Shown here: positions 7,081 through 14,766 of the stretch, one piece after another | Layout of the letters: every line of letters begins with the position of its first letter | How positions within the stretch are numbered: the stretch's first letter is position 1 | Origin: an uncultured Sutterella sp. | GTDB taxonomy: Bacteria; Pseudomonadota; Gammaproteobacteria; Burkholderiales; Burkholderiaceae_F | Assembly: GCA_900544255.1 (NCBI GenBank) | Contig: UQUM01000025.1 | Span: forward strand, 1-26,429 | DNA length: 26,429 nt | Reading direction: 5' to 3' | Translations under genes and position numbers: made by a program | Notes under the pieces: model-generated | Databases searched by the model: none | Told to the model about the DNA's origin: nothing | What the model saw: only the letters and a program-made list of their open reading frames with translations

Positions 7081-8157
7081 ATGGGGCAGGCTGTCCTTGT
7101 CGTGATGGCGTTTTTTATGACGCTGGGTGCCTTGGATAAGGCGCTTTTCAACAACCGATTCGGTTACGGAGCGGAGTTCGAAAAAGGGCTCGGCGCTATG
7201 GGGGCGCTTACGACGGTGATGGTGGGCATCATGTGTGCGGCGCCGGTTTTGGGACCGGTCGCGGCACCGGTTCTGACGCCATTGTTTAGCAGCATTGGGT
7301 CGGATCCTGCCATGGCGGCCGGGATGCTTCTCGGAGTGGATTCGGGCGGTCTCCCGTTGGCTCGGAAACTGACGACGGATCAGACGGTCGTCGTTCTGTC
7401 CGGAGTGGGCTTGGGCGGTACGTTGGGCGCCGTGCTCACTTTTGTATTGCCTTTGTCGCTGTCGTTAGCCAACGAAGCGAGCCGCCCCTATGTTGCCAAG
7501 GGCCTTGTGGCTGCGGTGGCGGCTTCGCCCCTGAGTCTGCTGCCGGTAGGCTGGATGACAGGGATGAGCTTCAAAAGCATTTTGCTTTTGGGTTTGCCGT
7601 CGTTTGTATTGGCGGCGGTGTTGGCGGTGCTTCTTACGCTGTTTCGTGATCCGACGGTCAGGGCTTTTCTGATTTTCTCCCGGGGGCTGATGGGGCTTTT
7701 TGTTCTTTTGCTGGCGACGGCCGCCCTGCAGCACTATTTCCCGATCGTATTGATTTCGGGGATGGATTCGATCGAACCGCAGTTGACGATCATCGGTGAA
7801 ATCGGTCTCATGCTGTCGGGAGCCTTTCCGTTGGTACTTTTCATCCGCCGACATTTGTCGAGCGCCGTCCGAGGCTTGGCCTGCCTGTTGAAAACGGACG
7901 AAGACGCCGCGTTGGGAATGGTGGTGTCGCTTGCGAATCCGATTCCGATGTACGTGATGGCTAACCGGATGACGAACCGCGGTAAGGTGCTGTGCGCCGC
8001 ATTTTCGGGGCCGATTCTGACGTTGTTGGGTGATCACTTGGGGTATGTGACAGCGGTGTGCTCGGACGCCGTCATGCCGCTTCTCGCAGGGAAGGTGACG
8101 GCTGCTGTCGGAGCGCTTTTGTTGGCTCTCATTTTGGAAAAACGGATGCCGTCTTGA
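7081..8157 (+). CDS. EutH-family ethanolamine-type transporter (copy 2)
   Basis: A 358-residue paralogue of the preceding gene, about 60% identical by eye and collinear throughout: MGQAVLVVMAFFMTLGALDK at the start, FEKGLGAMGALTTVMVG, GVDSGGLPLA, GAFPLVLF, SLANPIPMY, TNRGKVLCAAF and GDHLGY. About ten membrane-spanning segments are expected. The start ATG has a near-ideal GAGGAGG site. G/C use at third positions is clearly higher than in copy 1, so the pair is either an old duplication with different ameliorations or two independently acquired genes. Differences concentrate around residues 95-125 and 270-285, where substrate selectivity could differ. Confidence 0.85.
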   Translation: MGQAVLVVMAFFMTLGALDKALFNNRFGYGAEFEKGLGAMGALTTVMVGIMCAAPVLGPVAAPVLTPLFSSIGSDPAMAAGMLLGVDSGGLPLARKLTTDQTVVVLSGVGLGGTLGAVLTFVLPLSLSLANEASRPYVAKGLVAAVAASPLSLLPVGWMTGMSFKSILLLGLPSFVLAAVLAVLLTLFRDPTVRAFLIFSRGLMGLFVLLLATAALQHYFPIVLISGMDSIEPQLTIIGEIGLMLSGAFPLVLFIRRHLSSAVRGLACLLKTDEDAALGMVVSLANPIPMYVMANRMTNRGKVLCAAFSGPILTLLGDHLGYVTAVCSDAVMPLLAGKVTAAVGALLLALILEKRMPS

Positions 8158-8158
8158 G

Positions 8159-8193
8159 AAAAAAGGCCTTCTGTCTGAAATCGGGCAGAAGGC
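8159..8193 (-). terminator. Terminator downstream of LysR2 (stem also follows eutH2)
   Basis: GCCTTCTGTC (8166-8175) pairs with 8184-8193 (one G-U) and, on the minus strand, runs directly into T6 (8164-8159). That orientation serves transcripts coming from lysR2 about 190 bases away. On the plus strand the same stem abuts the eutH2 stop codon but lacks a T-run, so it would only protect the 3' end. Confidence 0.65.
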
Positions 8194-8382
8194 TGAAAAA
8201 CGTGTTCCGTGAGTAACAAATCTCCCGGAAGAGACGCACATGGATTTTAGGGTGATGCTGCAGATCAGTTTCCCCGCCGAACTGCAGCCCGAGTATTGTC
8301 GAATTGCGGCTTGTAAATAAAAAGGAATATTAAAAAATCTAATGTGTTCGATAAACAAAAGTGAATCGGCAGGTCGGAAGCT

Positions 8383-9342
8383 TTACAACAACCGGACGTG
8401 CTTTGCCAAAAGGGGATTGATAGCCCCGAGTTCCGGCACCATCTTTTCCGAGAAAATGTGCTTCACGATTTCACCGACCAACTGTGTTCGACCGCCGTAA
8501 AGATTACGGTCGCACAGCGCCCACATCGTGCGGGCAATCCGTTTGCTGCCGGGCAGCGGAGAAATCACGAGGTTGTGCGCAAATTGCCGCCCGCACCAAA
8601 TGTTGGTGGGCGGGATGATGGCCCAACCGCTTAATTCGGAGACAAGACCGACGAGGGCGTAACTTGAGGCGACTTCTACCGTTTGGTTGGGACGGATGTC
8701 GAGCGACCGGAGAATGCGTCCGATTTCCACCTGATCCGAACTCCCCGTGCGGCTGTAGCCGATGTAGGGGGAGACGGCGGCTGCGGTCGCAAAATTGCCT
8801 TCCGAGAAGTCCGGGCCGTTTTTGGCGTGAACGAGCAAATAGTCTTCTTCGTAAAGGGCGTTGCGCTCCCACCGGTCTTCGGAAAGCAGGGCTTCGGGGA
8901 GAACGGCGACGTTGATCTGATCGTTTCGGAGATGTTCCACCAAAGGCTTGGTGAGAAAACTCACGCAGTCCAATTCCCGCACACAGCGCTTTAAGGAGCT
9001 GATGAGCCAGGGGGAAATCGTGGACGTGACGGATTCGCTCATGCCGAGCCGCAGCGAAATATCGGCCAACGAATGATCCGTGACGCTGCGCCGCAGAAGG
9101 TCGGCCGATTCAAGGAGGGCCGGCGCACCTTTAAGAAGCGCTTGTCCTGCCGGCGTCAGCCGAAGGGGACGCACGTCGTGGACGAAAAGTTCGATGCCGA
9201 GGTCCTGCTCGAGTTTCGCGAGAGACTGCGAAACGGCTGAGGCCGTCACTTGGAGTTCGTCCGCCACTTCGCGGATGAGTTTCTTCTGAGCAACCAACTG
9301 AAAGACCTTGAGTTGGTAGAGATTGAGAACGTCGGCTTTCAT
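8383..9342 (-). CDS. LysR-family transcriptional regulator (LysR2)
   Basis: A 319-residue LysR-type regulator with the N-terminal helix-turn-helix at about residues 22-45 (KLIREVADELQVTASAVSQS) and LTPAGQALLKG at the linker. The effector domain follows, including SGWAIIPPTNIW, which parallels LysR1. The gene is divergent from aspA with 177 bases between starts, the classical LysR layout in which the regulator controls the divergent gene and itself. Convergent eutH2 lies on the other side, so control of the transporter unit is also possible. ATG 9342 is the only early start; no strong ribosome site precedes it. Confidence 0.88.
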   Translation of the reverse strand: MKADVLNLYQLKVFQLVAQKKLIREVADELQVTASAVSQSLAKLEQDLGIELFVHDVRPLRLTPAGQALLKGAPALLESADLLRRSVTDHSLADISLRLGMSESVTSTISPWLISSLKRCVRELDCVSFLTKPLVEHLRNDQINVAVLPEALLSEDRWERNALYEEDYLLVHAKNGPDFSEGNFATAAAVSPYIGYSRTGSSDQVEIGRILRSLDIRPNQTVEVASSYALVGLVSELSGWAIIPPTNIWCGRQFAHNLVISPLPGSKRIARTMWALCDRNLYGGRTQLVGEIVKHIFSEKMVPELGAINPLLAKHVRLL

Positions 9343-9519
9343 GGAAAGACGAAAGACAACTTAAGAAAAAGTGAATTGTTGAAACTATATTCCTGTTTTA
9401 GCGGCAGGACGGGGGAAGAGCTGAAAAAATGGCGCTCAACAAACAACGGCGTCGTAAGGCTCAGAGGCCGGGCGCGAAACCGCTGTTCCCAGTTAGTCTT
9501 TTTATTAGGAGTGACATCC
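9343..9519. promoter_or_regulatory. Divergent lysR2/aspA control region
   Basis: A TATATT at 9386-9391 is the best -10 toward aspA, but the matching -35 is poor, as expected for an activator-dependent promoter. A small dyad TCCTG (9391-9395) / CAGGA (9405-9409) lies immediately downstream. The ribosome site AGGAGTG (9507-9513) fixes the aspA start at 9520 and excludes the much longer in-frame extension back to 9250, which overlaps lysR2. Confidence 0.45.
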
Positions 9520-10959
9520 ATGTCCGCAACACGTATTGAACGTGACTGCCTCGGCGAAATGGAAATTCCCGAAGAGCACTACTACGGCATTCAGACGCAC
9601 CGCATGGTGAAGGTGTCCGGTACGGCGCATCTGCCGGTGATTTTCTACCCCGGCATGCACCGCGCCTTGGCACAGATCAAGAAGGCGTGTGCCCGTGCCA
9701 ACGCCGAAATCGGCGCCATTACGCCTGAAATCGGCAAGGCCATTGCTCAGGCGGCGGATGAGGTCTATGCCGGGAAGTTTGATGATCAGTTCCCCCTGGA
9801 TATGTGGCAGGGCGGCGGTTACACCTGCGTCAACATGAACGTGAACGAAGTCATCGGCAACCGCGCCAATGAAATTCTCACGGGGCACAAGGGCCAGGAC
9901 ACGGTTCACCCCAATACGCATGTGAACAAGGCTCAGTCGACGAACGACACGATTCCGTCGGCGACGCACCTCGCGATTGCACCGGAACTCGATAAGATCA
10001 TCGCGGGCGTGGAAGCCCTGCAGCACTCCTTTGAAAAGAAGGCGTCGGAATTTAAGGACGACGTAAAGGTGGGCCGTACCTGCTGGCAGGATGCGCTTCC
10101 CTTGACGCTCGGTCAGGAATTCGAAGGCTTTGCAACGTTGATGAAGCGTTTGGCCGCTAAATTGAAGGCGGCGCGTCCCGGGTGCTTTGAAATCGTGATG
10201 GGAGGGTCGGCCATCGGTACCGGTTTGGGCGCTGATCCCGGATACATGGATGCGCTCTATAAGTATCTTTCCGAACAGTACGGCGAAACGGTTAGGCCCG
10301 CAGAAAGCCTCTTTGACGGCTTTCAGAATCCGGACTTCTGCGTGACGATCTCGGGTCTCGTGAAGGTAGTGGCGACCTCCGTGTCGAAGATTTCCAAGGA
10401 CCTTCGTCTGATGAGTTCAGGCCCCCGCGCCGGCTGGATGGAAATCAATCTTCCGGCCCTCTCGCCCGGATCCTCCATCATGCCGGGGAAGATCAACCCG
10501 ACGGTGCCCGAAATGGTGATTCAGATCGCGCACCAGGTCGTAGGCAACGATGTGGCGATTGCCATGGCCTACGACGAAGGCGAACTCGACCTCAACGTGT
10601 GGGACGCGACGTTCTACAAATGCCTCTTTGAGAGCATGCAGTTGGTTGCCGAAGAACTCGTCATCCTGCGCCGCGACTGCGTGGACGGCATTACCGCCAA
10701 CAAGCAGCGTTGCGCCGAAGAGGCCAACGGTTCGATCGCGTTGTCGACCGTGGTGGCGGCGACGTTCTCGTACCCCGACGGCGTACGTGTCGCTCACTAC
10801 TGCGAACAGCACGGCGTGACGGTCGCGAAGGCCGTCGTCGAGATGGGACTCATGACTGAGGAAGAAGCTAAAGAAATGATCGATCCCATGTTGATGACCG
10901 AACCTGGCGAAATGGCCAAGGCCATCAAGGCCTTTAAGGCAAAGAAGGCCGCCAAGTAA
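9520..10959 (+). CDS. aspA: Aspartate ammonia-lyase
   Basis: A 479-residue aspartase, the usual family length; it deaminates L-aspartate to fumarate and ammonia. Motifs include the N-terminal LGEMEIPEEHYYGIQT, NMNVNEV, HVNKAQSTND (substrate-binding STN), GRTCWQDALPLTLGQEF and the catalytic loop GSSIMPGKINP, whose serine S318 matches the numbering I recall for Bacillus AspB. GRT is followed by CWQDA, where E. coli AspA has QLQDA and AspB has HLQDA. Overall features, notably IERDCLGE at the start and the QDALPLTLGQEF segment, favour aspartase over fumarase FumC, though a broader amine scope cannot be excluded. It is divergent from LysR2 and followed by a terminator, so it is monocistronic. Fumarate from this reaction is a typical respiratory electron acceptor in asaccharolytic anaerobes. 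Confidence 0.85.
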   Translation: MSATRIERDCLGEMEIPEEHYYGIQTHRMVKVSGTAHLPVIFYPGMHRALAQIKKACARANAEIGAITPEIGKAIAQAADEVYAGKFDDQFPLDMWQGGGYTCVNMNVNEVIGNRANEILTGHKGQDTVHPNTHVNKAQSTNDTIPSATHLAIAPELDKIIAGVEALQHSFEKKASEFKDDVKVGRTCWQDALPLTLGQEFEGFATLMKRLAAKLKAARPGCFEIVMGGSAIGTGLGADPGYMDALYKYLSEQYGETVRPAESLFDGFQNPDFCVTISGLVKVVATSVSKISKDLRLMSSGPRAGWMEINLPALSPGSSIMPGKINPTVPEMVIQIAHQVVGNDVAIAMAYDEGELDLNVWDATFYKCLFESMQLVAEELVILRRDCVDGITANKQRCAEEANGSIALSTVVAATFSYPDGVRVAHYCEQHGVTVAKAVVEMGLMTEEEAKEMIDPMLMTEPGEMAKAIKAFKAKKAAK

Positions 10960-10970
10960 ATCTGAACCGT

Positions 10971-11004
10971 CCGCCTCGGCTGTTTCCTTGTGCCGCTGAG
11001 GCGG
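10971..11004 (+). terminator. First hairpin after aspA
   Basis: CCGCCTC (10971-10977) pairs with GAGGCGG (10998-11004), extended by GGC/GCC with a 3-base bulge. It is followed only by AATTTCC, so it is probably a 3'-end protecting stem rather than the main terminator. Confidence 0.4.
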
Positions 11005-11026
11005 AATTTCCTCTGGTTTGATCTTG

Positions 11027-11061
11027 TCCCGACAGTCCACAAAAGCTGCCGGGATTTTTTT
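11027..11061 (+). terminator. Intrinsic terminator of aspA
   Basis: TCCCGACAG (11027-11035) pairs with CTGCCGGGA (11046-11054), with one internal mismatch, and is followed directly by T7 (11055-11061). It lies 47 bases before the next gene. Confidence 0.8.
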
Positions 11062-11107
11062 GATTTCGTCCGACATAATGACGATTCGTTTAAGGGATAA
11101 AAACGCC

Positions 11108-11602
11108 ATGACATCCGAAGAACAGGCTGTAGAAGCCAAACTCACAGAGCTCGAAATCCCCTACGAGCGACACGATCACGAACCCATCATGACCGTTGCC
11201 GAAGGGCAGAAGATCGCGGAAAAACTGGGTTCGCACTGCATGAAAAACCTTTTTCTCTGCGCAAAGAAAAAAACGTACTACTTGTTGCTGCTGCCGGCGG
11301 AAAAGAGTTTTTCCTCCAAGGAACTCGCTCGGCAGCTCCAGTGCGGGCACCTCTCGTTCGGCAGCCCCGAGAAGATGGCGGAACTCTTAAAAACCTATCC
11401 GGGAGCGGTGACGGCGTTGGGGCTCATGTTTGATGTGAGGGCTGAAGTGAAGGTGCTGGTGGATAAAGACCTGACGGAGTTTGACTTCGTGGACTGTCAC
11501 CCCTGCAGCAACGCCGCCAGTCTCAAAATCGCCATGAAGGATCTCCTTGAAAAATGGCTTCCGGCGACCGGACACGGTGACTTTACGACAGTGTCGATTT
11601 GA
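11108..11602 (+). CDS. YbaK/ProX-type aminoacyl-tRNA deacylase (PrdX/ProXp-ala-like)
   Basis: A 164-residue single-domain protein of the YbaK/EbsC family. These proteins hydrolyse mischarged tRNA in trans. The segment CMKNLFLCAKKKTYYLLLLP (with the conserved Lys-Asn) and the late HPCSNAASLKI stretch match the PrdX/ProXp-ala branch, which clears alanyl-tRNA(Pro). YbaK proper acts on Cys-tRNA(Pro). The start at ATG 11108 (MTSEEQA) gives the usual family length; an in-frame ATG at 11078 is possible but adds ten unconserved residues. AAGGGA lies about eleven bases upstream. The tRNA-Pro gene lies about 0.5 kb away, which may be coincidental. Confidence 0.82.
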   Translation: MTSEEQAVEAKLTELEIPYERHDHEPIMTVAEGQKIAEKLGSHCMKNLFLCAKKKTYYLLLLPAEKSFSSKELARQLQCGHLSFGSPEKMAELLKTYPGAVTALGLMFDVRAEVKVLVDKDLTEFDFVDCHPCSNAASLKIAMKDLLEKWLPATGHGDFTTVSI

Positions 11603-11840
11603 AACGGTTTGCGCCGTCGTCTTCTCTGCGACTTTTATGGCCAGGAGCTGATTTTTGAGGGCTTGAACTGTCGCTTTCTGCCTTAGGGCGTCTTCGTGTG
11701 CGGCATCGCGCTCACGGCGGGCAAAGCTCCCGGTTGAGATTCTGTACGTCTTTTTAGGCTACGTTGAAGACCGACGTGTGAATCATCGCTTTCCCGGCGG
11801 GGAGGTCATCTTTGTAGCCCACTGAAACTTTTCGGTGCAA
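11603..11840. other. Intergenic stretch with decayed coding traces
   Basis: No intact gene is supported. On the minus strand an open, startless frame at about 11600-11740 reads as a charged, helix-like segment (ARRERDAAHEDALRQ, then ATVQALKNQLLAIK). In another frame a 22-codon segment ends with TAA at 11754 (GYKDDLPAGKAMIHTSVFNVA). The broken frames suggest remnants of a lost gene or mobile element, but I cannot name the family. Confidence 0.3.
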
Positions 11841-11878
11841 CAATAAACAAAAAGCCCCGTTGTTTCCAACGAGGCTTT
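11841..11878 (-). terminator. Terminator of the tRNA operon
   Basis: Read leftwards, AAAGCCTCGTTG and CAACGGGGCTTT (11878-11867 and 11862-11851) form a 12-bp stem with one G-U pair and a 4-base loop. A T-rich tail (TTTTTGTTTATTG) follows. It lies eleven bases after the tRNA-His gene. Confidence 0.85.
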
Positions 11879-11888
11879 CTGAGAATTC

Positions 11889-11965
11889 TGGGGTGGGAGA
11901 TGGGACTCGAACCCACGACAACCGGAATCACAATCCGGGACTCTACCAACTGAGCTACACCCACC
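11889..11965 (-). tRNA. tRNA-His (GTG)
   Basis: A complete cloverleaf read on the minus strand, beginning GGTGGGTGTAGCTCAG, with anticodon GTG in TTGTGAT, a normal T-arm (GTGGGTTCGAGTCCCAT) and encoded CCA. The extra 5' G (G-1) opposite C73, the hallmark of tRNA-His, is present. The acceptor stem carries a U6-U67 mismatch; all other acceptor positions pair. It is the last gene of the tRNA operon. Confidence 0.92.
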
Positions 11966-11992
11966 GTTCTAATTTTCTCTCACACTGTGTAC

Positions 11993-12069
11993 TGGCCTGC
12001 CCGGCAGGATTCGAACCAGCGACCCTCGGCTTAGAAGGCCGATGCTCTATCCAACTGAGCTACGGGCAG
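11993..12069 (-). tRNA. tRNA-Arg (TCT)
   Basis: A minus-strand cloverleaf starting CTGCCCGTAGCTCAG, with anticodon TCT in CTTCTAA, T-loop GGTTCGAATCC, acceptor CTGCCCG/CGGGCAG fully paired, and encoded CCA. It reads AGA/AGG codons. Confidence 0.95.
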
Positions 12070-12083
12070 TTTAGCAACGTTCT

Positions 12084-12160
12084 TGGTCGGGGTGAAGAGA
12101 TTCGAACTCCCGACATCCTGCTCCCAAAGCAGGCGCGCTACCGGGCTGCGCTACACCCCG
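12084..12160 (-). tRNA. tRNA-Pro (TGG)
   Basis: A minus-strand cloverleaf starting CGGGGTGTAGCGCAGCC, with anticodon TGG in TTTGGGA, T-loop GTTCGAATC, acceptor CGGGGTG/CACCCCG, A73 and encoded CCA. It is first in the operon Pro-Arg-His, an association also seen in the E. coli argX-hisR-leuT-proM operon. Confidence 0.95.
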
Positions 12161-12172
12161 TGAGAAGCCCGC

Positions 12173-12200
12173 ATTATACGTGACCTGTCGGATGATGCAA
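12173..12200 (-). promoter_or_regulatory. Promoter of the tRNA operon
   Basis: On the minus strand there is a perfect TATAAT (12178-12173), preceded after 16 bases by TTGCAT (12200-12195). A GC-rich discriminator (GCGGGC) runs to the tRNA-Pro 5' end about 12 bases on. The discriminator composition is typical of stable-RNA promoters under stringent control. Confidence 0.75.
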
Positions 12201-12323
12201 GTTTTCAGACGGGAAATTTTTACTCAGACTGATTTGTAAGCAAAAAAAGAAAACGCCTCGTAGCGGGATACGATTTGGCACAATGACGACTTGTGGAAAA
12301 TACTGGCCCAGGAAGGATTACCG

Positions 12324-13049
12324 ATGACGTTTGCTCAAAATTATCGACTGACGGAACCGGTCGGCGATTGGCAGCCGACGGTAGACGATTATTTTTCGTC
12401 GCCCGTGGGGCAGGCGCTATTAAAGGCATTGGATGAACGTTTGGCGGGCGGTGAAGTCATCTATCCGCTGGATCCTCTGCGTTCGTTGAGAATGACGCCG
12501 TTGTCAAAAGTACGTGTCGTGATTTTGGGGCAGGATCCCTATCACGGCGAAGGGGAAGCGGTCGGCATGGCGTTTTCTGTTCCGTCGGAACGAAAAAAAC
12601 TACCGCCGAGTCTTAAAAACATCTTTAAGGAAATTGCCCGGGAGTATGACACGCCGGTGGCAGACGTCGGGGACTTGTCTCCTTGGGCGAGAGAGGGCGT
12701 CCTGCTTTTAAATACCGTGCTCACGGTGGCGGCGGACTCGGCCGGTTCTCACGGAAAACTCGGTTGGCAGGTGTTGACCGATGCCCTGATTGAGGCCGTC
12801 GCTTCCCGCCCCGAGCCGCATGTCTATTTGTTGTGGGGGCGTTGGGCTCATCTGAAGGAAGATTTGATCCGCTTGAAAGCCGCTGGGCCGACGCTCATTC
12901 TGAAGTCCAATCATCCGTCGCCGCTTTCGGCGTTGCGGGGGCCCGAACCATTCATCGGAAACGGGCACTTTGAAACGGCCAACGCGTGGCTTCAGGCGCA
13001 CGGAGTAGCGCCTATTCATTGGGATCTCGCGCCGCAGGCACTGTTCTGA
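12324..13049 (+). CDS. ung: Uracil-DNA glycosylase, family 1
   Basis: A 241-residue enzyme that excises uracil from DNA, the first step of base excision repair. It has the catalytic water-activating loop GQDPYHG at 69-75 (D71), the LLLN segment at 127-130 that contacts uracil, and the HPSPLS loop at 197-202 with the catalytic histidine. The start is ATG 12324, seven bases after AAGGA; an upstream in-frame start at 12291 has no such site. It is followed after 13 bases by tamA, so the three genes ung-tamA-tamB are probably co-transcribed. Confidence 0.96.
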   Translation: MTFAQNYRLTEPVGDWQPTVDDYFSSPVGQALLKALDERLAGGEVIYPLDPLRSLRMTPLSKVRVVILGQDPYHGEGEAVGMAFSVPSERKKLPPSLKNIFKEIAREYDTPVADVGDLSPWAREGVLLLNTVLTVAADSAGSHGKLGWQVLTDALIEAVASRPEPHVYLLWGRWAHLKEDLIRLKAAGPTLILKSNHPSPLSALRGPEPFIGNGHFETANAWLQAHGVAPIHWDLAPQALF

Positions 13050-13062
13050 GAAGGCGGATGAT

Positions 13063-14766
13063 ATGCGAAGCGCCTGGCGTTATTCATTCGTTTTTACCCT
13101 GGGATGGACGGTATTGACGGCTTCGGCCGCGGACGTTTTGGTGCGGGGGCCTGAAAGCGACGCTCTGAAAAATGTGCGGATCGCGCTGTCGGGTCTCTCG
13201 TCGTCCGGCGGGGAACTTCCCGACGAAGCTCGGCTCGTGAAGACGGCGGCCGATGCGCTCAAACCCTTCGGGTATTACGAAGCGACCTGCACGGTGACGT
13301 ACCGGGGAGAGAAAGCGGAAATGACGGTGACGCCGGGGCGTCAGATTCAATTAGCGGAATCAGTCGTCGTCATTGACGGGCCGGCGGCGGAGGAGCCCGC
13401 CGTGAAAAAACTCCTGGCGGGCATTCCCCGGGCCGGTAGTCCGCTCAAGCATGCGGATTACGAGGCATTTAAGTCGGCGCTCAATAATCTTGCCCTCTCC
13501 GAAGGGTACTTCGACGCGGAATTTGAAACGTCGCGGCTTGAAGTGTCCGTGAAAAAAGGCGAGGCGCGTTGGGTCATCACCTGGCATTCGGGCGAGCGGT
13601 GGCGCTTCGGACAAACGGTGTTCGAAGACAGTCAGATTGATGAAGACCGACTGACGTCCCTCGTGCCTTATCGGAATAACGAGGCGTTTTCCGCTGACCG
13701 AGCGGCAGCGCTCTCAAAAAATTTATCGGCTACCGGCTGGTTTCAGTCCGTGGCGGTGACGCCGGAATTTTCTCGGGCGGCGGATCGCACGCTTCCCATG
13801 AGGGCGGCCGTGACGCCGCGCGCAAAAAATGAAGTGGAATTGGGCCTGGGGGTGGATTCCGACGTGGGATTAAACGGCGAAATCCAGTGGACGAGGCCGT
13901 GGATCAACCGGCGAGGTCATAGTCTCAAATTTACGTCGGCCGTCTCCGCTAATGAACAGACGGTGTCGGGACAGTGGAAGATTCCCGAAAAAAAGGATCC
14001 GGTCAACAGTTATTGGCTCGTGAGTTCCGGCTATAAGCACACGGATCTCAATGACACCAAGAGCCAAAGCGTGACGGCGACGTTCTCAAGAACGACGCTG
14101 CTTGCATCCGGTTGGCAGCGAACGCCTTCGGTGACGAGCTCTCAGACGCGGTTTACGCAGGCGGACGTGACGAAATCCACCTTCCTTTTATATCCCGGAT
14201 TGTCGTTTTCCCGCATCCGGCAGCGGGGCGGGCTCTCTCCGAATTGGGGCGACAGTCAGCGCTACACCGCCGAAATATCCCGTCGGGAGTGGGGAAGCGG
14301 CACGGACTTTGCGCTTTTTCGACTGCAGGACAGTATTTTGAGAACTTGGCGGGACCGTCATCGTTTTGTGGGCCGCATCACGCTCGGCGTCATTGCCGCC
14401 GACGACCTGGATCAGGTGCCGCCCGAGAAACGTTTTTTTGCGGGGGGCGACAAGAGTATTCGGGGGTACGGGTATCAGAAAATTTCGCCGCGGGACGATG
14501 AGGGGCAGCTTATCGGGGCTTCGAAACTTATTACGGGGACGCTCGAATATCAGTACCGGGTGACGGGCGGTTGGTGGGGCGCTGTTTTTGCAGACGCCGG
14601 GGACGCCGTGCGGAGCCTTGCGGACTTTGACGTTAAAAAAGGCGCCGGCTTCGGCGTCCGCTGGGATTCGCCCGTGGGACCGGTAAAGTTGGATTTGGCG
14701 TGGCCGCTCGGAGATAAAACGGAAAGCGGCGTGCATTTCTACGTGGGGCTCGGCACGCAATGGTAA
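13063..14766 (+). CDS. tamA: Translocation and assembly module outer-membrane protein TamA (Omp85 family)
   Basis: A 567-residue outer-membrane protein. A signal peptide ends near residue 22 (TASA-ADV), followed by POTRA-type periplasmic repeats to about residue 260 and a C-terminal 16-stranded barrel. The Omp85 signature RFFAGGDKSIRGYGYQ is present around residues 463-478, and the chain ends in an aromatic (FYVGLGTQW), the outer-membrane sorting signal. Length is close to E. coli TamA. With TamB it spans the envelope and helps insert or supply lipid and protein to the outer membrane. Its stop overlaps the tamB start (ATGGTAA), implying translational coupling. Confidence 0.93.
   Translation: MRSAWRYSFVFTLGWTVLTASAADVLVRGPESDALKNVRIALSGLSSSGGELPDEARLVKTAADALKPFGYYEATCTVTYRGEKAEMTVTPGRQIQLAESVVVIDGPAAEEPAVKKLLAGIPRAGSPLKHADYEAFKSALNNLALSEGYFDAEFETSRLEVSVKKGEARWVITWHSGERWRFGQTVFEDSQIDEDRLTSLVPYRNNEAFSADRAAALSKNLSATGWFQSVAVTPEFSRAADRTLPMRAAVTPRAKNEVELGLGVDSDVGLNGEIQWTRPWINRRGHSLKFTSAVSANEQTVSGQWKIPEKKDPVNSYWLVSSGYKHTDLNDTKSQSVTATFSRTTLLASGWQRTPSVTSSQTRFTQADVTKSTFLLYPGLSFSRIRQRGGLSPNWGDSQRYTAEISRREWGSGTDFALFRLQDSILRTWRDRHRFVGRITLGVIAADDLDQVPPEKRFFAGGDKSIRGYGYQKISPRDDEGQLIGASKLITGTLEYQYRVTGGWWGAVFADAGDAVRSLADFDVKKGAGFGVRWDSPVGPVKLDLAWPLGDKTESGVHFYVGLGTQW

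Noticed and set aside
9250..9519. N-terminal extension of aspA by 90 codons
   Set aside because: It overlaps the divergent lysR2 gene. A clear ribosome site and the family N-terminus fix the start at 9520.
11860..12183. A 107-codon plus-strand frame over the tRNA cluster
   Set aside because: It is the antisense translation of three tRNA genes (a GFEPATLGLEG-type artefact often misannotated as protein).
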